From Raphanus sativus (taxonomy: Eukaryota; Streptophyta; Magnoliopsida; Brassicales; Brassicaceae): 64,000 bases of DNA. The stretch spans positions 27,627,288-27,691,287 of the forward strand of contig NC_079519.1 of assembly GCF_000801105.2 (NCBI RefSeq), in the 5' to 3' direction. Position 1 is the stretch's first letter; each line of letters begins with the position of its first letter. The translations under genes were made by a program, and so were the position numbers. Below the pieces are notes generated by a model, which was not told where the DNA came from, did not search any database, and saw nothing but the letters and a program-made list of their open reading frames with translations. Of this stretch, positions 10,761 to 22,025 are shown one piece after another.

Positions 10761-12560
10761 TTTTTCTAAAATTCGACCTTCAATTTTTGATTAAATTTTA
10801 ATAATTAACATCGATGCACCAACAACTCAAATAAATGGTAAGATAAAATAACATGGTACTAACCCTTTCTGAAAAACTATTAATAGTCATATGCTAATGC
10901 TAATGCTAAAAAAAAAACTTATGGTTCCAAATTTTAGTTTCTATCACCGATCAGCAATTTGTCGGATTATATATCATGATAAACAACAAAAACATAAATG
11001 AAAGCAGAGACGAACCATCATATGATTAGAAGTTAAAATCAGGACAGCAAATCAAGAACATGAAACAGACTTAAAGTTAAAAGTAGTCAAACGAATCAAA
11101 CTTTTGAGGTTTTCACCAAAATGCCATTTACTTTTGATATGGCCACGTAGGATCCCAAGATCGAAATGAAACAAAAAAAACAGGCCTACAGAATCAAATC
11201 TATTTGTCAGGACAATCAAACGAAAGTTTCAAAACCATATCGTACAGATCTATGTGTTATTTAGACCTCAAATAATCAGAAGAAATATTCGATCTTTGTC
11301 AATAGAATCATGATACACCTCTGGATGATCTTGTCTTCAGTTTCCTATTGGTTGGATTTAGATTTGCTGTTCTTCCATTTTCGGAGTATGAATGAGAAGA
11401 CTTTCTGTATTTTTTTTTTTGGGTACAAAATGACGATGAAGTGCTTTTGCGATTGGTGGGAAAAAATAAGGTTTATTCTCTAGGTAAGATTGATTGTTGT
11501 TAATTTAATACTTCATTAAGCTCAACAATAATTTACAATTAAAAAAAGTCGTGACGTACGATTTTTGATTTGACTCATATTAAAATTGCTAATAAAAAAA
11601 CTTTTCAAGTACAATAAAGTAATACCTTTATAGTATATACTTTCTCATGAAGATGATTGGAGATCAACGAATGATAATCACGCAAAACATTAGACACAAC
11701 TAGGATAATCGCCCATGATGTTGATTAAATATACTGTATAATATTTTAAGAAAATTCGACCTTTATTTATGTTCATTTGTTTTTAAAAATTCATACCATT
11801 GTGATATTATTTGATACCATTGTAATATTATTTGAAAAGTTAGTTTCTAACATTTCATCTTTACATTAATTCTTGTGATGGTTAATTAGAAAGATACTTA
11901 ATAAATTAAAATATTAGATTCCATTATTAAATTTATTTTCTTTTTTATTTAGTAATTTATGTTAATCAGATTTTAATTTAACTTCCTTTTTATTTTCCTG
12001 ATAACCTATATAATAAAAAGGAAATTGTTTTAACAAACTTTAAAAATAATTTTATGTGATACTTATATATAGTGTGATTTCATAAAAAGAAGGTTAAAAG
12101 AATAATCTTGCTATTAAGAAAAGTAATAAAATAAAAACGTATTATTTTATAGTAATATTTTATTTATTTATATACATATAAATTTTGTGATACCACAAAA
12201 CATAATTTAATATGTACCAAATTATTAAAATTAGGTAATATGTTTTGGGGTATCACATAATTTTTTTTTGGCAGTCGACAAAAAAAAGAAATTATGTGAT
12301 ACCCTAAAACATATTAAAATAAAAATAAAATATTACATAATTTTAATAATTTCGTTCTTTTTAAAATGTATATACACAAGATTCAAAATATTATCTTTAT
12401 ATTCTTTTATGTAATTTTTAATCAATCCACACTTTAAATATTTTGTCTATTTAACTCTATAATATATATCTATATATATATATAATGTTATACAAAATTT
12501 TACTAAAATTTATTTATATATTAAGAGAAAAAAACAACCTAAATACAAAATACTAAAATT
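10761..12560. other. AT-rich upstream region of CBL8
   Basis: No coding exon is supported. The first several hundred bases are the presumed promoter and 5' UTR of CBL8; no clear TATA box was chosen. From about 11500 the sequence is very AT-rich with a strong fold-back at 12228-12320, and it then enters the ~425 bp tandem repeat. Confidence 0.5.
12228..12320. repeat. Long imperfect hairpin (fold-back)
   Basis: The left arm (aatatgttttggggtatcac and on to a T-run at 12269) is matched by the reverse complement of the right arm (aagaaattatgtgatacc then ctaaaacatatt, about 12280-12320). The arms are about 35-40 bases with very few mismatches, and the loop is about 10 bases. It could be a MITE core or a small-RNA-producing hairpin; nothing in the sequence decides. 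'tatgtgata' words recur at 12054 and 12188 nearby, suggesting an element of several hundred bases. Confidence 0.55.
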
Positions 12561-13790
12561 AATAGCATTATGAGAGAACATTTTATTCAAATTACAACTC
12601 ACTGGATTTTTGTCATCGGTTTCTGAAATGCCTCTAACTTAGAACAAATAATTTATTACCCTTTAATTGGTTTTTAGTGCAAAGTTTGATTTACCTAGTT
12701 TAGAGATAGACATGAAAATATCTGATTTACCTATACACCGCCTATGAGAACAATTGCAGTGACATATATGATTGAAAATAGTCAAGCTCTTAAATGCAAG
12801 AAATGTGGTCACAAGTTGTGAGCCCATAATTTACTCTCAAGCATCATCGAAGCCAGAATGCACACAAGTTGCAATAGCTGATATAAATGCATTTAATGAA
12901 CTTAACTTCAATGAAGGTCCTATGAGAAGGGAATGTTAACATTTTCCAACTACATATACAAGATGGTAGAACATGTTCCCTTAAATTTTTTGTAATATTA
13001 TAGAGGACTATTTTAGTTAAACTATAACTCACTAAGTGTGCATCATAAATCTCTCAGAAACTTTTGAGTTGGTACAAACAATTTACTAACCTTTACTTAG
13101 TTTATAGAGAAATGCTTGCTTTACCAACTTAAGAGAAATGCACGAAAATATTTGATTTGCCTAACTTACTAGAACCAATGAGAAGACAAAAGATTAGAAG
13201 TAGTTAACCTATAAAATACAGAAAATATGGTCACAAGTTATGAATTCATTATTAAACTACAACATCACCGAGCTATAATGCAAACAAGTATCAATAGCTG
13301 ATATAAGAAATGTGGTTAATGAATTTAACTGCAATGCATATTATTTGAGAGGAGAAAACAAACCTGTTACCAGTGTGTTTGCAATGTGGTATACTGTGTT
13401 CCCTTAAACTTGTAGTAGCATTATAAGGAAACCAATAATTTATTCAATTTACTAAATTGGCATCATTGATCTCTAAAATACCTCTGATTTATTACAAATA
13501 ATTTATTAACATGTACTTGATTTATAGTGCAAAGTTTACTTTACACAGTTCAGAGAACGACATATTACACAACTTACCAGAACCATTGTGAAGACAAAAA
13601 TGATTTAAAGCAGTTAAACTCTCAAATGCAATAAAAATATGGTCACAAGTTGTGAACTCATTATTTAGTCTCCAACATCAATAGAGCCAAATTGTGCACA
13701 AAAATCAATAACTGCTATAAAAGATGCATTTAATGAACCTAAGTGCAATGCTTATTTACGAGAAGAGAATGAATATTTTTATAATGCACT
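12540..13790. repeat. Tandem repeat, ~425 bp unit, about three copies
   Basis: The word 'acaaataatttattaac' (with variants) recurs at 12644, 13074 and 13494, a spacing of 430 and 420 bases. Other words recur in the same order in each unit: 'aatatggtcacaagttgtgaa', 'atgcacacaagt.tcaatagctgatataa' and 'agtagcattat.agagaa'. Units differ at perhaps 20-25% of positions, so the array is old. A further displaced copy lies at 17710-18330. No coding potential is seen. Confidence 0.8.
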
Positions 13791-14149
13791 AGGGCTGGCC
13801 CGGGCTACCCCGAGATTTTTGTTTAAATTTTAGTTTTTATTATATATTTTGTATGTATGTTTATTTTGATATATAAATGGTATAATTTATTATAAAAATA
13901 TAAGTAGCTAGACAATTATAAAACTATTTTCAATTTCTTTTTCTGTCTTACAAATTTCAAAAATTTAATATCCAAATTTTTGATATTTTTGTTATTGGAA
14001 ATTATATATGAGGTGATGAGAAAAATGGAAAAAAAAATTGATTAGTTGGATTATAGAATTGTTGCATTTCAGTTAATTTCCTATAAATTCCGTTTCCACT
14101 TATTCTTTTAGTAATTTAATTGAACTTCCCTTTTAAATTTACAATCCTT

Positions 14150-15567
14150 TTAAAATATTACAGGAACGCTTCACCCCTGGAACCGATCCGCTCTTATTCC
14201 CCTTCATATGGTTGGCGGAGTATAATATCAGCTAGATCTCTGGTTAGCAAAGGACTAATTAAACGGGTGGGAACAGGGTCATCTATTTCAGTATGGAATG
14301 ATCCATGGCTCCCAACCACTCGCCCGAGACCAGCAAATAAAAATCAAAATAATCTGTTTCCGGAACTTACGGTGGATTCTCTTATTATTCCCGGTTCTAG
14401 GACTTGGAACTCCCAGGCCATTCGAGCTTTGGTGGACCCGCAGGATGTGAAAATTATTGAAAGCATACCACTTAGCAGAAATAATATGGATGACAAGGAT
14501 GGTTGGCATTTCACTAAAAATGGAAGATATACGGTTAAATCAGGTTACGAGGTGGAAAGAGTCTACCCAGATAAAGGATATCCACCAATTATATTTGGCC
14601 CAACGGTAAATGACTTGAAAGCTAGGTGCTGGCAGGTGAAGTGTCCCCCAAAAATGAAGCATTTTCTCTGGCAGATTGTAACAGGGTGTATGTCGGTCAG
14701 GAAGAATCTTCAAGCAAGAGGGATGAAAGGGGATATTGGATGTGATAGATGTGGACATGCTGAGGAATCTCTAAATCATGTTTTCTTTGAGTGCCCCCCA
14801 GCCCGCCAGGTATGGGCATTATCAAAGATACCAACAAATCCACATGTCTTCCCTTCAGAAGCACTGTTTACTAATATGGATCATTTATTCTGGCGAGTCC
14901 TGCCAAAGATGGATGATCATCACTTTGCATGGATTTTATGGTATATTTGGAAGGCAAGGAACAACAAAGTGTTTAGTAATCTGGATGTGGATCCAATGGA
15001 CACTTTAAAATTGGCAGAAACGGAATCTAGTATGTGGGCAGCGGCACAAGAACTCGACGTAAGCAGAACTCTACCGCCACAAGCTATTCGACAAAACACA
15101 ATTCCAGGGCGATGGTGTTTTACAGATGGATCGTGGAAGGACAAAGACGTTTTCTCGGGACAAGGCTGGTATAGCACCTTAGAAGGTTTTGAGGGATTAA
15201 TGGGCGCGCGAAATGTTCGAGCCAGTATATCACCCCTACACTCGGAGGTGGAGGCTTTAATTTGGGCAATGGAGTGTATGAAAAACCTAAGACAGTTTCA
15301 AGTTACGTTTGCAACGAATTGTTCTCAGTTGGTGAAGATGGTTTCGGAACCAGAGGAGTGGCCAGCGTTCGCAAGTTATCTGGAGGATATAAAGAGTCTA
15401 CAAAGTAGTTTCCATAGCTCACAGCTCATTCATGTACCACGAACGGAGAATTCAAGGGCGGATCGTTTAGCACGCAGTGCAAGACAACAATCGTCTTTCG
15501 TCGTTCACATGGATGCTGAGCTACCAGTTTGGTGTGCAGAGTCTATATGAGTCTGTGTATTTGATGA

Positions 15568-15601
<34 letters not shown>
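14150..15601 (+). mobile_element. 5'-truncated L1-type LINE with long open frame and poly(A)
   Basis: An open frame runs from 14120 to 15550 (476 codons), but recognisable LINE sequence starts only near 14160 at RNASPLEPIRSYSPSYGWRS. The domain order is the RT-connector region (GWRSIISARSLVSKGL, then SISVWNDPWLP), a zf-RVT module with Cys/His spacing (CDRCGHAEESLNHVFFECP) and an RNase H-like domain (WCFTDGSWKDK, LHSEVEALIWAMECMK, HVPRTENSRADRLARSAR) with its acidic residues (D of TDGSW, E of SEVEAL, D of RAD) present. The reverse transcriptase itself is missing, as expected for 5' truncation. A poly(A) run of about 33 ends at 15601. A weak direct repeat (cttttaaaatatta before, cttttcttaaaatacc after) may be the target duplication. 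The unbroken frame suggests recent insertion. It lies beside the ~425 bp tandem repeat. Confidence 0.9.
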
Positions 15602-15605
<4 letters not shown>

Positions 15606-16304
15606 CTTTTCTTAAAATACCAATTTAAAATTATATTATATTGGTGAATCTGTATCCAGATAACAATTTTACGGATCCAGCAAATATATATTTGGATATT
15701 CGATCTGTCCCACCCCTATTTATTAGACACTTTAAACAATAATTAAAATTATTAAAACATTAAAAAATAATACAATTTATTTTATTAACTTGAAAAATAA
15801 AAAAGATCCATTTAAGTTTTATAAATTAAAAATAATTTCAATAAGAAAATTTTATAAATAAACCATATTTTAATATTTTAATTTTGTATAATTTATATTT
15901 TATGATAGATATTTTAGTAAAATATAAGATTCTTAAAAATGTATTTTTATTTTTAAATAATAATCATTTTAATTTAATAATATTTTAATAGTAACTTCTA
16001 AATGTTTTATTTCTATTTTTGTTGTATTATTTTAAAATATTTTATTAGTTGTTTTTTGAAAAACTTAAAAACCATAACAAAACAAAAAAAAAAGCTGCAT
16101 GTTACATTGAAAAGCTCGGAAAAATAAAAGTTTTCTTTTTCTGAAATCATGCGGCGTTAGACACAAATGCTTCACCTTTCCGAGCTTATCAATGCTACTT
16201 CAAAATTGAAGTTTGATGAAATCATGCGGAGTTAGACACAAAATCTTATCTTGCGCTCATCTGCAAAATCAATTGTTCAATGGAACATAGTTAGACACAT
16301 CTGA
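15602..16304. other. AT-rich spacer, element debris
   Basis: No gene is seen. Around 15640-15715 the words 'ggatccagcaaatatatatttggatattcgatctgtcccacccctat' resemble internal and terminal parts of common Brassicaceae hAT-type debris. A similar stretch occurs near 58430-58552. The remainder is AT-rich filler. Confidence 0.4.
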
Positions 16305-17290
16305 TTATGATGATGCTGACTCTCCAGCTCCAGTCTTATTAGTAGCTCCAACATCAATAGATACCGCATTTCTATATTCTGAAGAAGCTTCATCTGTCTC
16401 AGGAACTGATGAAGATTGAGCTGTTTTATTCACATTTCCCTGCACACAGATTTTCCAATAAGGAAATTGCATAAAGGAACTTTTTTTTTTGCGGATATTA
16501 TTGAAATTACCACATCAAGCTGAGGTGCACTGCTATTGTGTTTATGTTAAACATCCAGAGGTTGCTGATGAGACCACTACCACCGCCCTCCATGCCGACT
16601 GGTGGAGAATCTTTGGATTCAGTAGGATCAGTATGATCTTTGCTCAAACTTCTTGATATCTTTAAACTGTTATCATGGTCACCGTTGGACATAGCTGGCC
16701 TCTTTCTGTACATCAACAAACAAAATTGTTCACAAAACAATGCAACTAACAGAAACAAAAAAGAAAACGAAACTAATGTAAGCACTCGCCTACTCAAGCT
16801 TTGATCAGTCGCCAGAACGGGGCTCTGCTTTGTTGAAAACAAAACGCCACTAAGCATTTTCCCATTTATCATTGTTTCTATACTGTAACCAACTGGGAAA
16901 TTCTCGGTTATCTTGGCTTAAAACATAATTTTCCCTGATCAAATTGACCATTGTTGAAACCAAACCTCCCTCTTCCTGCAATAAAAGCAGATCATAAACA
17001 TGATAATGATGTCACAGAAGAAAAAATGAAACCTTTAAATGTATCAATCGAATCTTGTTGCTAGAAGCATTAACCGTGTTGGTTGGACGAATCGACCTGA
17101 GGAGAATCTGTGTTTTGCGCCGTTGGCTAATCCGACCAGTTCGGTCTGATTGCGGAAACGAAAGCACTCCAAAGACAACAGAGATTCTGGTACAATTAAC
17201 TCATCAAAGTTGGTCGACTCAGTAAACCGGATCATCAAAGGAGAATCGGAGAGCAGGAAATTCAGAGCACACCGTGACACATCAAAACAG
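16305..17290 (-). pseudogene. RPA1-like (DUF223/OB-fold) coding remnant, Helitron type
   Basis: Minus-strand pieces match the large Brassicaceae family of replication protein A 70 kDa-like (DUF223) proteins often carried by Helitrons. At 17280-17110 the peptide reads SDSPLMIRFTESTNFDELIV, then ECFRFRNQTELVGLAN; this is the family's 'LSD.PL.IRF...F.EL' and 'FRFR...L..LAN' signature. Then sequence is lost. C-terminal pieces follow: RRKRPAMSNGDHDNSLKISR (about 16790-16700, after an intron-like gap) and GNVNKTAQSSSVPETDEASS to a stop at 16305-16307 (acceptor TGCAG at 16440). The frames between these blocks do not join cleanly: a TAA interrupts the frame that would reach the last exon. The OB-fold core is largely missing, so I call it a broken copy. 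Confidence 0.6.
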
Positions 17291-17709
17291 AAGACGGAGA
17301 AAATCGTCCTGGCAGAAAGGAAGAAATCTCACACGTATTTATACTGTAATAGCACCGCCTTTCAGATCAAAGAAGAGCAGACAACATATTGGATGAGTGA
17401 ATTGATGGGAATAAACACGGACTCTTAACTCAGACGTTTTGACGATGGAAATCGGAATCGACATAGACGCGCCGTCGAAGATGGGGAGATGCGATTTCAA
17501 TTTTTTTTGGTTTAGACTGCGACTTCCTTACGACATCCTAAGCAAAGCCCATATACAAACACCTTACGAAGCCCACTAAGCAGAAGAATAAATGAAACGG
17601 ATCGTTTTAATTGAGAGGACACATGTCGCCTTTACAACGCTCGACTTTCCAGGCTGGCGATGACGTGGAGAGCTGTGAGAGATGGAACATTTTTTTATAT
17701 ATATAGATT

Positions 17710-18335
17710 TGCAAGGTGATTTAACATGTTTCATTAAACCTCTAGTAGCATTATGAGAGAATCTTTATTCAAATTATTATAACTCGCTAAATGAGTGTCA
17801 ACAATTTTAAATTACCTTTGAGTTGGTATAAACAATTTATTACTCCCTCCGTTTCATATTAAGTGTCGTTGTAGAGATTTTTTTCTGTTGCAAAATAAGT
17901 GTCGTTTTCGCATTTCAATGCAAAATTTATTAACTTTATTCTGCATTTTATTTTTCTATTGGTTGAGATGTATGGGTAATAATGTTTTTGTATAGAAAAT
18001 ATGCAAAATTTAATGATTTCTTAATCCGTGTGTACAACTCTAAAATGACACTTATTCAGAAACAGAGGGAGTAATATTTATTTGGGTTATATTGTAAGGC
18101 TTGCTTTATCTAATCTATAAAATGCATGAGACATCTGATTTTCCTCTATGCAGCCAATCAGAACCATTGCATATACAAAAAGGATTAGAAGTAATTATGC
18201 TCTTAAATGCAGGAAATTGGATCATAAATTGTGAAACCATTATTTAAACTCCAATATCATTAGAGCCAAAATGCACATAAGTATTAATAGCCGATATAAA
18301 AAGGCAATTGATGAAGATCCTAAAGAATATCCAAT
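17710..18335. repeat. Displaced copy of the ~425 bp tandem unit, split by a MITE
   Basis: The sequence matches the tandem units at 12540-13790 in order: 'tagtagcattatgagagaa', 'gagttggtataaacaatttat', then after a Stowaway MITE (17843-18071) 'aaggcttgctttatctaatc', 'aggattagaagtaatta' and 'agccaaaatgcacataagt'. It is separated from the main array by about 3.9 kb containing the LINE and the RPA-like remnant, so the array was once at least four units long and was interrupted. Confidence 0.7.
17843..18071. mobile_element. Stowaway (Tc1/mariner) MITE
   Basis: 229 bp with termini CTCCCTCCGTTTCATATTAA and the inverse ...CAGAAACAGAGGGAG, flanked by the TA dinucleotide on both sides (17841-17842 and 18072-18073). 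CTCCCTCCGT termini with TA duplication define the Stowaway class. There is no coding capacity. It lies inside a copy of the ~425 bp tandem unit, and the other units lack it, which confirms the insertion. Confidence 0.9.
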
Positions 18336-18800
18336 ATCAGGCCAAACATAAATTTATTAACTAAGAATGTGAAAAAATAATGTAATACAACACCAACAAG
18401 ATACTACAAGATGATATCATGTTCACCGTTTTAGTTGCTCTTGCCAATGATAGTCTGAGACTACAACTGTTCCAATTACTAACCTCAATTTGCAGCTATA
18501 ATCTTTCAAACTTTTGTCGTCTTTTAGCTGAGGTAAGTCAGTTATGTTATAGATATTTGTAAATTCGTTGAATATTTAACTAAAACTTGGTGTTTGACAG
18601 CTATAAATCTATCTGACACATAACAAAGATTAGTCTGGACCTTGTTTAAAAAAGCACTCTCTTCCTTTGCCATGGCGAAAGGCCCGGTCTAGCAATATAT
18701 TTTTTACCTCGGTAACTTATGGTGCGACAGCATATATATAGAGAGCTCGCTATTGAGAATTTTTAAAGTAGTCTTTAAGGGAACAACGACGATTTATTGA

Positions 18801-19714
18801 TTTTATTCAAACCAAATTGGTTTGTACATAATTAGGCTATTAACCGACTAAGAGCATCTCCAAAAAACACTCTAAAATTTCATATTTGAAGTTTTTTGTT
18901 TTCCAAAAAAAAATTTCAGAACTTCAAATTTAAAGTTTTTAGTAGTGAAACTTCAAATATAGAGTGTCATTACTCAAAACTTCAAATTTGAAGTTTCACA
19001 TTTTTATTTGCATTTTGGTTCTTACAATTACATATTACATTTTATGATTTTTTAGATTTTTTGTTTATCATTTTAATCTTTAAAAAATCATATCTTATAA
19101 TATTTCATATTTGTTTTCATAAATTTTAGTTTTAAACATAAAACTAAATATAAACCTTAAAAGAAGAAGTTTTAAAGTTTAGAAACATCTTTAAACTTCA
19201 AATATAAAATTTTGCAAGTTTCAAAATATAATGTCTTTTTCTTGTTGTTTAATATTTAGTTATATATTTATATTTATAATTTGTATATTTACTGTAAGAT
19301 TTTATTAATTAATATTAATGTGATATTTTTATATATGTGCTAGTTATTTATAAATTTTATAGATTTATATTAATTATAACAAATATAAGGACAATAGTGT
19401 AAAATACAAATAATTTTGAAGTTAAGTTTGAAGTTTTTCTTTTGGAGAAGAACATATTGACACTTCAAATTTAGAATTTTGTAAACTCTAAAATAGAGAG
19501 TCATTTTGGAGATGCTCTAATAGATTTCATCTACAAACCCTAATTTAGTCTTATATAACAATTCTACAAACTCTATGCTTGTCATCAGCTTCTTCTTTTT
19601 TTACTATTTTTGTTTTTTTCGGTACATAGAAGAGGATTTGGGATTCTTTTGCTTATGGTTATAGAATTTATAAATATAAATAACCTAAACTCTAAAATAA
19701 GATTTGTAACTTAT
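18801..19714 (+). repeat. Segmental duplicate copy 1 (contains MITE)
   Basis: Outside the MITE at 18852-19517, this copy (18801-18848 plus 19518-19714) is closely similar to 19921-20160. It shares 'aaccaaattggtttgtaca', 'aattaggctatta', 'tagatttcatctacaaacc' and 'aatttataaatat.aa.aacctaaactctaaaataagat'. No gene was recognised in either copy. Confidence 0.85.
18852..19517. mobile_element. PIF/Harbinger-type MITE, 666 bp
   Basis: Inverted termini GAGCATCTCCAAAA...TTTTGGAGATGCTC with the three-base target duplication TAA at 18849-18851 and 19518-19520. TWA duplications and this terminus fit PIF/Harbinger-derived MITEs. The interior is AT-rich with many inverted 'acttcaaattt.aagtttt' words and no coding capacity. 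The empty paralogous site at about 19965-19975 ('ccgactaatagatttc') confirms the ends. Confidence 0.9.
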
Positions 19715-19920
19715 GTTCGGCGTCATTTAGAAGTCGTTTACAATCTCTATAAGACCAACACATACCCTACATTTAAAGTTAGGGTTGATTGATGATAAGG
19801 ATGAGGTAGAAGATGATTTTGAATTTGAACTTTTATTCTATCTATGACTATATTTTTCATCACGATTTTTGCTTCTTTACGAAAAGCGTAACCTTGTGTT
19901 GCCGTGGCCCTTTTTTTTGG

Positions 19921-20160
19921 TTTTCTTGAAACCAAATTGGTTTGTACACAATTAGGCTATTAATCCGACTAATAGATTTCATCTACAAACCCTAATTTGT
20001 CACATATAGCAGTTCTACAAACTCTATGCTTGTCATCAGAATTTTCTTTACTATTATTTTTCATTCGGTACATGGAAGATGATTTAGGATTCTTTTGCTT
20101 ATGATTAAAGAATTTATAAATATCAAAAACCTAAACTCTAAAATAAGATCTGTAACTTAT
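19921..20160 (+). repeat. Segmental duplicate copy 2 (empty MITE site)
   Basis: Direct repeat of 18801-19714 without the MITE. At the corresponding point it reads 'ccgactaatagatttc', with a single TAA instead of TAA-MITE-TAA. The two copies therefore duplicated before the MITE arrived in copy 1. Confidence 0.85.
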
Positions 20161-20745
20161 TTTTTTATTAAAAATAGTAAAAAAAATTCGTAACTAAGAG
20201 ACCTATTAAGACACAAAAAAAATTAAGGCACCTAGTACTATGTAAAGACCTCTAAAAATTTTGGAAACCAAATCCAAAGTTTTGTTAAGCTGTGTCCAAA
20301 TGCGACCTTGGTTGTGATGGTGAAAGACCTAGGGTAGTAAAGGTTTGTTAAGTGTGATGAGAACAGATTGATACCTTGTCCCTGTTTGTTTTTGTTTAAT
20401 TACTTTGAACTTTCTCCCTACTTCTCTCTGTTTCCTTTGGGCTGAGATATGAAGACCCGAGTGTGGATTAGATCATTATTATATATATATATATGGTGCT
20501 AGAAATTTGTTTTTGCAGAAGCATATATATCACGCATGCTTCTCAAATTTTGCATTAGAGTTTCTCAATCTCTATTCTCTAACACATGAAAACAGAGCAT
20601 TTCACAAAAAGAAAAAGAAAAATACACAAACACAACCAAATAAAGATAGATTTACTTTTGTAAGTTTGTTGGAAAGAAACACAGAAATAAAAAAAAGAAT
20701 CAAACTTTGGTCACATACACACACACACAACGTCGATGGTCTTTT
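20161..20745. other. 3' flank of plastid S6 gene
   Basis: No separate gene is supported. It includes an (AT)n run near 20479-20494. The first ~150-250 bases next to 20746 would be the S6 3' UTR. Plus-strand open frames here overlap the S6 exon antisense and show no family features. Confidence 0.45.
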
Positions 20746-21728
20746 TCAGTTGTACTTCCTCTTCTTGATCTTGAAAGAAGAAGATCTGATAACGTCGTCG
20801 TCGGCAGTCAGAACGGACTCGAGGGGAGTGATGGATTCAGGTTTGGTGAAGTAAGTGAAGAGAAGGTAGATACCATCCAGGTAAGTGTTAGTCTCTCCTG
20901 CTTTGTTCTTCTTCCTGATACTATAAGCCAATGGAATCACTCCTCTGTTGAATACTTCCACATACATTCCACCCCCAGCCACAAGCAACTTCCATACCAA
21001 AACCAAAAAGACAGCAAATATATCAAACAAACACAATTCACAGAACCGTGATTTGATTAATAACGTGATATGATATATATACAGCCTAAAGAATCCACAT
21101 ACATTACAAGAAGGAGAAGTGTGTATTGGCTTGTTACAAACTGAATATTTCAAGAATGGACTAGAAAATGTTAAAAGTATATGCACCTATCTATGTGCAT
21201 AGATATATATGTATATATCAGGACTCGAAGAATTCATAGTTCCTAACCAGTAACCCTAAACCCTTCAATCATAGATTGATTATACTAACTGATCAAAAAA
21301 TCTTTGATATCAGACATAAATTCGGACACTTTTTTGTTTGGTTTACTAACCTCTTCGTACTTCTGGGTGAGACCAAGGCGCTCATCTTCAGACATGTCGG
21401 GTCTCAAGACGGCCATTGTCTCGTACTGTCGGAGACCAGGTGGGCACTGAGGTTCGGGTTTGTCCTCGAGGGCAGTAGAGACGGAAGGGGAAGAAGGGTC
21501 ATCGTCGGAGCCGAATCCACCTTCGAAGAAAGTGCCTGAGAAATCAAGAGCCTGTGATTTCACCACCACAGAGCTCTCTCTCTTCTTCTGCTGCGAGGCC
21601 AAAGGTTTGGACTTGGAAACGAATGGCCTGAGGGAACGGGAGAAAGAGAGGAGTGGCTGGGACGAGACATTAGGAAGAGAGTGAGTGCAAACGGGAGCGT
21701 TCGATAGGCATAGCGAAGACGCCAACAT
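20746..21728 (-). CDS. RPS6: Plastid 30S ribosomal protein S6
   Basis: Two exons, 21728-21351 and 20988-20746, with a 362 bp phase-0 intron (GT at 21350-21349, AG at 20990-20989), giving 206 residues. The first ~60 residues (MLASSLCLSNAPVCTHSLPN and on; Ser-rich, few acidic residues) form a chloroplast transit peptide. The S6 domain starts near 'LRQYETMAVLRPDMSEDERL' and runs through 'VEVFNRGVIPLAYSIRKKNK' to the C-terminus KIKKRKYN. This matches the bacterial-type S6 fold that binds 16S rRNA with S18 in the small subunit. I recall the Arabidopsis orthologue as At1g64510. It is transcribed divergently from RPN12a; the start codons are 297 bp apart. Confidence 0.95.
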
Positions 21729-22025
21729 TGTTGTTAGTATGAGATGAGAGCTAATTAGAAAGAAACAACAACAGCAGAAAGCAAAGAGGCGATGGTGGTA
21801 GTAGTAATTGGATAAGAGATGTTGAAGATGCTTGTGCTTTTCACAGTGTGTTCACGTTTAGTCGGAATGCTAATGTACACTGTGGGCCTTTTTAAGATCA
21901 ACTCGGCCCATTAAGGGCCTATATTTTTGTAAAAAGACATCTCTTACTATAACTCTGTGCGTTTCTCTCTCGGTATCTCTTTCTTTGCAATCAAGCCAGT
22001 TCGGAGAAAAAAAGAAGAAAGCTCT
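21729..22025. promoter_or_regulatory. Shared bidirectional promoter with TGGGCC (site II) motifs
   Basis: The 297 bp between the divergent start codons of plastid S6 and RPN12a. It contains TGGGCC at 21883-21888 and its inverse GGCCCA at 21905-21910, with a further AGGGCCT just after. TGGGCY site II elements are well established in plant ribosomal-protein and housekeeping promoters and bind TCP factors. No strong TATA box is seen, although 'ctatatttt' lies at about 21919. I infer that both genes are driven from here. Confidence 0.65.

Noticed and set aside
13787..15714. hAT element bounded by 'tagggctgg' and 'cccaccccta'
   Set aside because: The two ends are only loosely similar and no matching 8 bp flanks were found, so I left them as debris.
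20507..21051. Plus-strand frames of ~115 residues
   Set aside because: They lie antisense to the plastid S6 second exon and its flank and have no features of their own.
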